Shown here one piece after another: positions 30,452-37,302 of a stretch of DNA of 37,302 nucleotides. The first letter of the stretch is position 1. Every line of letters begins with the position of its first letter. Under the pieces are notes generated by a model that was given only the letters and a program-made list of their open reading frames with translations, was not told the DNA's origin and ran no database searches. Source of the DNA: Micromonosporaceae bacterium (GTDB taxonomy: Bacteria > Actinomycetota > Actinomycetes > Mycobacteriales > Micromonosporaceae); NCBI GenBank assembly GCA_016880465.1, contig JAEHDK010000003.1, forward strand, positions 1 to 37,302, written 5' to 3'. Made by a program: the position numbers and the translations under genes.

Positions 30452-31597
30452 ATGGCAGCTCGGCGTATCACCTGGCCCGACCTCGTGCTCGCGGCCGTGC
30501 TGCTCGTGTTCGGCCTGTTCGGGACCGCGGGGGCCGCCAACAACCAGGGCCAGTCGGCGCCCCTCTTGTCGTACGTCCTCGTGGCGGCCGCCTGCTTACC
30601 CCTCGTGCTCTGGCGGTTCCGGCCCACCTGGGCGTTCGCCCTGACCGGTGCGGCGACGATGACCTACCTCGGGCTGGGGTACGTATACGGGCCGATCCTG
30701 TTCGCGCTGCTCCTTGCCATCTACGGGCTGGCGGTGCGGTCCCCGGTCCGGCACACCGTCGTGAGCATGGCGGTACTGTCCGCGGCGAGCGTCGTGGCGA
30801 TCGCCATCGGCGTGCTCGCCGGCGACCGGAGCTGGACCGAGTTCCTCACGGTGGCCGCCTGGCTCGTTGTTCCGGCGGGACTCGGCACCGTGCTGAAGAT
30901 CCGCCGGGATGCGGCCGCGGACGTACGGGCCGAGCAGGCGCGCCGCGCCGTCTCCGAGGAACGGCTACAGCTCGCGCAGGAGGTCCATGACGTGGTCGGT
31001 CACGGTCTCGCGGTGATCGCGATGCAGGCGGGCGTGGCGTTGCGGGTCCTCGACCGCGAGCCGGCCCGGGTCCGGGAAGCGCTGGAGGCGATCCGGGCGA
31101 CGAGCAAGGAGGCGCTGGACGGCCTGCGGGCCGAACTGGACGCACTGCGTACGGAGTCCGCCCTGCGGGAAGCCCCCCGCCACCCGGTGCCGGGGCTGGC
31201 CGACCTGTCCGGGCTGGCCGAGCGGATCCGGTCGAGCGGGCTCCCGGTCACCATGGACCTGGGCCGGGGCGATGCGGCGCCGGACGGGGTACCTCCGGCC
31301 GTCGACCACGCGGCGTACCGGATCGTGCAGGAGTCGCTGACCAACGTGCTGCGCCACGGCGGTCCCGACGCGACCGCGCGGCTACGGATCCACCGCGACG
31401 GCACCACGCTGCACATCGAGGTCCTCGACACGGGCCGGGGCGGTGTCGCGGCGCCGGGCGGCCACGGCATCGAGGGGATGCGGGAGCGGGCCCGGGCGCT
31501 CGGCGGCGCCGTCGAGGCCGGGCCACGTCCCGCCGGCGGGTTCGCGGTGACGGCCCGGCTGCCGGCCACGACAAGCAGCTCGGGAGGGACCGGGTGA
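30452..31597 (+). CDS. NarL-type sensor histidine kinase
   Basis: The 381-residue product has four or five hydrophobic helices in residues 1-150 (LVLAAVLLVFGLFGTAGAA, SYVLVAAACLPLVLW, TMTYLGLGYVYGPILFALLL and AVLSAASVVAIAIGVLAG). A HisKA_3 dimerisation domain carries LQLAQEVHDVVGHGLAVIAM (phospho-acceptor His179), and the HATPase domain has AAYRIVQESLTNVLRHGG (N box), LDTGRGG and GHGIEGMRERARALGG. With almost no extracytoplasmic loop it belongs to the intramembrane-sensing type that often works with a neighbouring ABC exporter. The start is ATG 30452. The stop overlaps the response-regulator start (GTGA). Confidence 0.93.
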   Translation: MAARRITWPDLVLAAVLLVFGLFGTAGAANNQGQSAPLLSYVLVAAACLPLVLWRFRPTWAFALTGAATMTYLGLGYVYGPILFALLLAIYGLAVRSPVRHTVVSMAVLSAASVVAIAIGVLAGDRSWTEFLTVAAWLVVPAGLGTVLKIRRDAAADVRAEQARRAVSEERLQLAQEVHDVVGHGLAVIAMQAGVALRVLDREPARVREALEAIRATSKEALDGLRAELDALRTESALREAPRHPVPGLADLSGLAERIRSSGLPVTMDLGRGDAAPDGVPPAVDHAAYRIVQESLTNVLRHGGPDATARLRIHRDGTTLHIEVLDTGRGGVAAPGGHGIEGMRERARALGGAVEAGPRPAGGFAVTARLPATTSSSGGTG

Positions 31598-32247
31598 TCC
31601 GCGTCGCCGTCGTCGACGACCAGGCGCTCGTCCGCGTGGGCCTGCGTACGCTGCTCGACACCGAGGACGACCTGGAACTCGTGGCCGAGGCCGCCGACGG
31701 CCGGGAAGGGCTGGCCGCCATCCGCCGGACGCGGCCGGACGTCGTCCTGATGGACATCCGGATGCCGCAGCTCGACGGGCTGGCGGCGCTGCGGGAGATC
31801 ACCGCCGACCCGGCACTGCGGGACGTACGGGTGGTCATGCTGACGACCTTCGAGCTCGACGAGTACGTGTTCGAGGCGCTGCGCGCGGGCGCCAGTGGCT
31901 TCGTACTCAAGGACGCGGAGCCCGAGGAACTGGTGCGGGCGGTACGGGTCGTCGCCGCCGGCGAGTCGCTGCTGTCGCCCTCGGTCACCCGCCGCGTGAT
32001 CCAGCAGCTCGCCGGGGCCGGACCCACCCGGCCGGCACCGCATCCGCAGCTGAGCCGGCTCACCGACCGGGAACGGGAGATCGTCGCCTGGGTCGCCACC
32101 GGTCGCTCGAACGATGAGATCGCGGCTGAGTTGGTGGTCAGCCCGGCCACCGTACGGACCCACGTCAGCCGCGCGATGGTCAAGCTGGGTGCGCGCGACC
32201 GGGCCCAGCTCGTCGTCTACGCCGTGCAGTCCGGCCTCACGACGTAG
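31594..32247 (+). CDS. NarL/FixJ-family response regulator
   Basis: A 217-residue protein with a receiver domain (about 1-125) holding Asp8-Asp9, the phosphorylated Asp54 (VLMDIRMPQLDG), Thr84/85 and Lys106 (FVLKDAEPEEL). The C-terminal LuxR/GerE HTH (about 150-212) has LTDREREIVAWVATGRSNDE and VSPATVRTHVSRAMVKLGAR. It is phosphorylated by the kinase encoded immediately upstream, with which it is translationally coupled, and probably controls the divergent ABC exporter. It converges on the membrane protein gene at 32270. Confidence 0.94.
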   Translation: MIRVAVVDDQALVRVGLRTLLDTEDDLELVAEAADGREGLAAIRRTRPDVVLMDIRMPQLDGLAALREITADPALRDVRVVMLTTFELDEYVFEALRAGASGFVLKDAEPEELVRAVRVVAAGESLLSPSVTRRVIQQLAGAGPTRPAPHPQLSRLTDREREIVAWVATGRSNDEIAAELVVSPATVRTHVSRAMVKLGARDRAQLVVYAVQSGLTT

Positions 32248-32269
32248 CGGATGCCGGCCGCGACGGAGG

Positions 32270-33121
32270 TCACGCGCGCGCCCAGTACGCGTAGTCGAGG
32301 GTGTAGATGATGGTGCCGGCCGCGTCGGTTGCCTTGGACACGGTCACCGCGGCGACCGCGCCCTTGCTGGTGCGGACACAGAACACGTCCCCGGCATGGA
32401 CGTTCTCGACGGTCCGTTTGCCGTGCGCGTCGATGGCCGAGTCGCACGTGCCCGGTGTGGGCACGACACCGGCGTTGAGCGGTCCAACGGCCGCCCCGCC
32501 GGTGGCGATGAACCCGGTCCTGGCGGCCGTGAGATCGGCGACGTTGTCCTTGTTGGTAGCCTGGCCCTCCGCGTCACGTACGTCATCCACGTCGAAGGAG
32601 GAGCCCGAGATGGTCACCTTCGTGTCACTCAGCGAGTCCTCGGCGTACGACGGTTGCGTTACCTCCGAATAGATCGCCGCGCCGCCGCCGCCGAGGCCGA
32701 GGAGCCCGGCGACGATCAGCGCGGTCATGCCGCCACCGCCGAACCGGATCGATCCGATGTGGAATCTCTTGCTCTTGTCGATGTTGCCGCCGGCCACGTC
32801 GCCGCGCACGACACTGCCGCCGCCCACCGTCACGGTGGATCGCTGCGTCGGGATCTGCGGGCGGCCCAGGACGCTGGCCAGCCGCTTGGCGTAGTCCGGG
32901 TCGCGCATCAGCTCGTCGGCCAGGACCGCGGCGGCTAGCTCCCGCTCCTGCGTACCGCCGGGATTGCGGTGCAGGGACTCCATCGCCCGGGTGCCGGATC
33001 GGCTGCGCTCCAGCCGGTCGCGGATGACCGCGACCAGGGCGTCCCCGGCCGCATCGGTGAGCTCGGGCAGCCGCTGGGCAATCACGTTGACCGCTTCGGT
33101 GGCGAGCTCGTCAACATTCAT
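32270..33121 (-). CDS. membrane protein with helical N-domain and Gly-rich juxtamembrane element
   Basis: The 283-residue product has three parts. Residues 1-90 are a soluble helical domain: ELATEAVNVIAQRLPELTDA, LVAVIRDRLERS and ADELMRDPDYAKRLASVLG. Residues 93-130 contain the beta-turn-rich STVTVGGGSVVRGDVAGGNI DKSKRFHIGSI element. Then come one transmembrane helix (about 132-150, TALIVAGLLGLGGGGAAIY) and an outer domain with two cysteines (GTCDSAIDA and FCVRTSKG) and a final strand VTVSKATDAAGTIIYTLDYA. Glycine-rich elements of this 'G-x-V-x-x-GDV-x-GG' style occur in proteins carrying death-like or effector-associated domains, but I cannot assign a family. The start is ATG 33121, with GAGGA seven bases upstream. 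It begins 48 bases after metH on the same strand. Confidence 0.75.
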   Translation of the reverse strand: MNVDELATEAVNVIAQRLPELTDAAGDALVAVIRDRLERSRSGTRAMESLHRNPGGTQERELAAAVLADELMRDPDYAKRLASVLGRPQIPTQRSTVTVGGGSVVRGDVAGGNIDKSKRFHIGSIRFGGGGMTALIVAGLLGLGGGGAAIYSEVTQPSYAEDSLSDTKVTISGSSFDVDDVRDAEGQATNKDNVADLTAARTGFIATGGAAVGPLNAGVVPTPGTCDSAIDAHGKRTVENVHAGDVFCVRTSKGAVAAVTVSKATDAAGTIIYTLDYAYWARA

Positions 33122-33168
33122 GGCCAATCCTCACATCGATGGCGCAAGGAAGCTACCCAGCGGAGGAT

Positions 33169-36801
<3,633 letters not shown>

Positions 36802-36996
36802 CGCGCTCCTTCCGGTCAAGACCCAAGAGGCGCGCACTTTGCGGGCGCGGGGCTCTTTAGGCGTTTTTGTCCTGGTCGCCAAGCTGCCGTCAAATCCTGT
36901 CCAGGTGGCCGCAGACTACTCCGTCCACCGCGCCGTTACTTCCCGGGCGCGCGGTCGACCCGCGCCGTCCCCTACGATCTCGCCGGGGAGGTACAG

Positions 36997-37302
36997 ATGA
37001 CCACACGACGGAAACTGCTCACCGCGACCGCGGGCGGTGCGCTGGCCGCGGGCTTGTCGGTGGCCGCCGCGGCACCCGTGGCAGCGACGGCCCGCCGCCT
37101 GGTTACCCGTACGCCGGCCGCCCGTGCGACTCCCGGGCGGCTGCGGGTGGACGAGTTCGCCCTGCCGATCAGCCACCTGGGCGTGGCCTGGCAGGGCTCG
37201 GCTGCTCAGGTGCGGCTGCGTACCCGGGCCGGCTGGGGATCATGGCGTACGATCGCCGGCTGCATGGGCGGCCGGGACGGGTCCGCGGCGGAATCCTCCG
37301 GC
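36997..37302 (+). CDS. Tat-exported protein, amidase/PGRP-like N-terminus (partial)
   Basis: The gene runs off the right edge; 102 codons are visible and open. The N-terminus TTRRKLLTATAGGALAAGLS, followed by VAAAAPVAA, is a signal peptide with a near-consensus twin-arginine start. The mature part has DEFALPISHLGVAWQGSAAQ, VRLRTRAGWGSWRTIAGCMG and GRDGSAAESS. This is the beta-rich region that precedes the amidase domain in actinobacterial peptidoglycan-recognition/N-acetylmuramoyl-L-alanine amidase proteins. The start is ATG 36997 with GGGGAGG six bases upstream. It is divergent from metH. The catalytic domain is outside the window, so the enzyme call stays provisional. Confidence 0.7.
   Translation, partial: MTTRRKLLTATAGGALAAGLSVAAAAPVAATARRLVTRTPAARATPGRLRVDEFALPISHLGVAWQGSAAQVRLRTRAGWGSWRTIAGCMGGRDGSAAESSG

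Noticed and set aside
36802-36996. Possible B12 riboswitch upstream of metH
   Set aside because: No B12-box consensus or extended conserved structure was found in the 195 bases; a covariance-model search would be decisive.

Overview
The window comes from a high-GC actinomycete. GTG starts are frequent, several gene pairs overlap by GTGA or ATGA, and the gene content includes an F420-type nitroreductase, DUF1876, a two-domain universal stress protein, an ECF sigma/anti-sigma pair and many secreted proteins. A member of the Micromonosporaceae or a close relative is my inference; there is no marker gene to settle it. No tRNA, rRNA, CRISPR array or insertion sequence was seen.

Left part (1-12.7 kb): accessory DNA with much gene decay. 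Intact genes include a MarR regulator, small membrane and secreted proteins, a 65-residue stand-alone LuxR-type helix-turn-helix protein, a YcaQ/AlkX-type DNA glycosylase, a deazaflavin-type nitroreductase and a secreted endonuclease/exonuclease/phosphatase-family enzyme. Between them lie broken genes: an epoxide-hydrolase N-terminus, an ABC ATPase without its Walker A half next to a frameshifted FtsX-type permease, a frameshifted two-helix membrane protein, a DUF302-like remnant and a glycogen-debranching-type glycosidase remnant. Inside this region is a compact stress cluster (hsp20, DUF1876, universal stress protein) preceded by a site resembling the DosR/DevR dormancy box.

Middle part (12.7-24.1 kb): extracytoplasmic functions. 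A secreted protein carries two SGNH hydrolase domains separated by two fibronectin-III-like domains. Next come a lipoprotein phosphoesterase with a probably leaderless promoter, a DHFR-like reductase, a six-Asp-box repeat protein coupled to a MoaD/ThiS-like protein ending in Gly-Gly, a lipoprotein plus cytochrome b pair, an ECF sigma factor with its zinc anti-sigma factor, and two coupled polytopic membrane proteins.

Right part (24.3-37.3 kb): the most striking unit is a three-gene, translationally coupled operon. Its first gene fuses a UDP-galactose 4-epimerase to a monogalactosyldiacylglycerol-synthase-like glycosyltransferase; a NodB-type deacetylase and a DMT/NIPA-type transporter follow. 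I infer a self-contained route for making, modifying and moving a glycolipid. After a DUF4394 pseudogene and a strong bidirectional terminator come an ABC-2 exporter diverging from a NarL-type two-component system, an unusual membrane protein with a glycine-rich juxtamembrane element, cobalamin-dependent methionine synthase (metH), and the start of a Tat-exported protein resembling amidase/peptidoglycan-recognition proteins, cut by the window edge.
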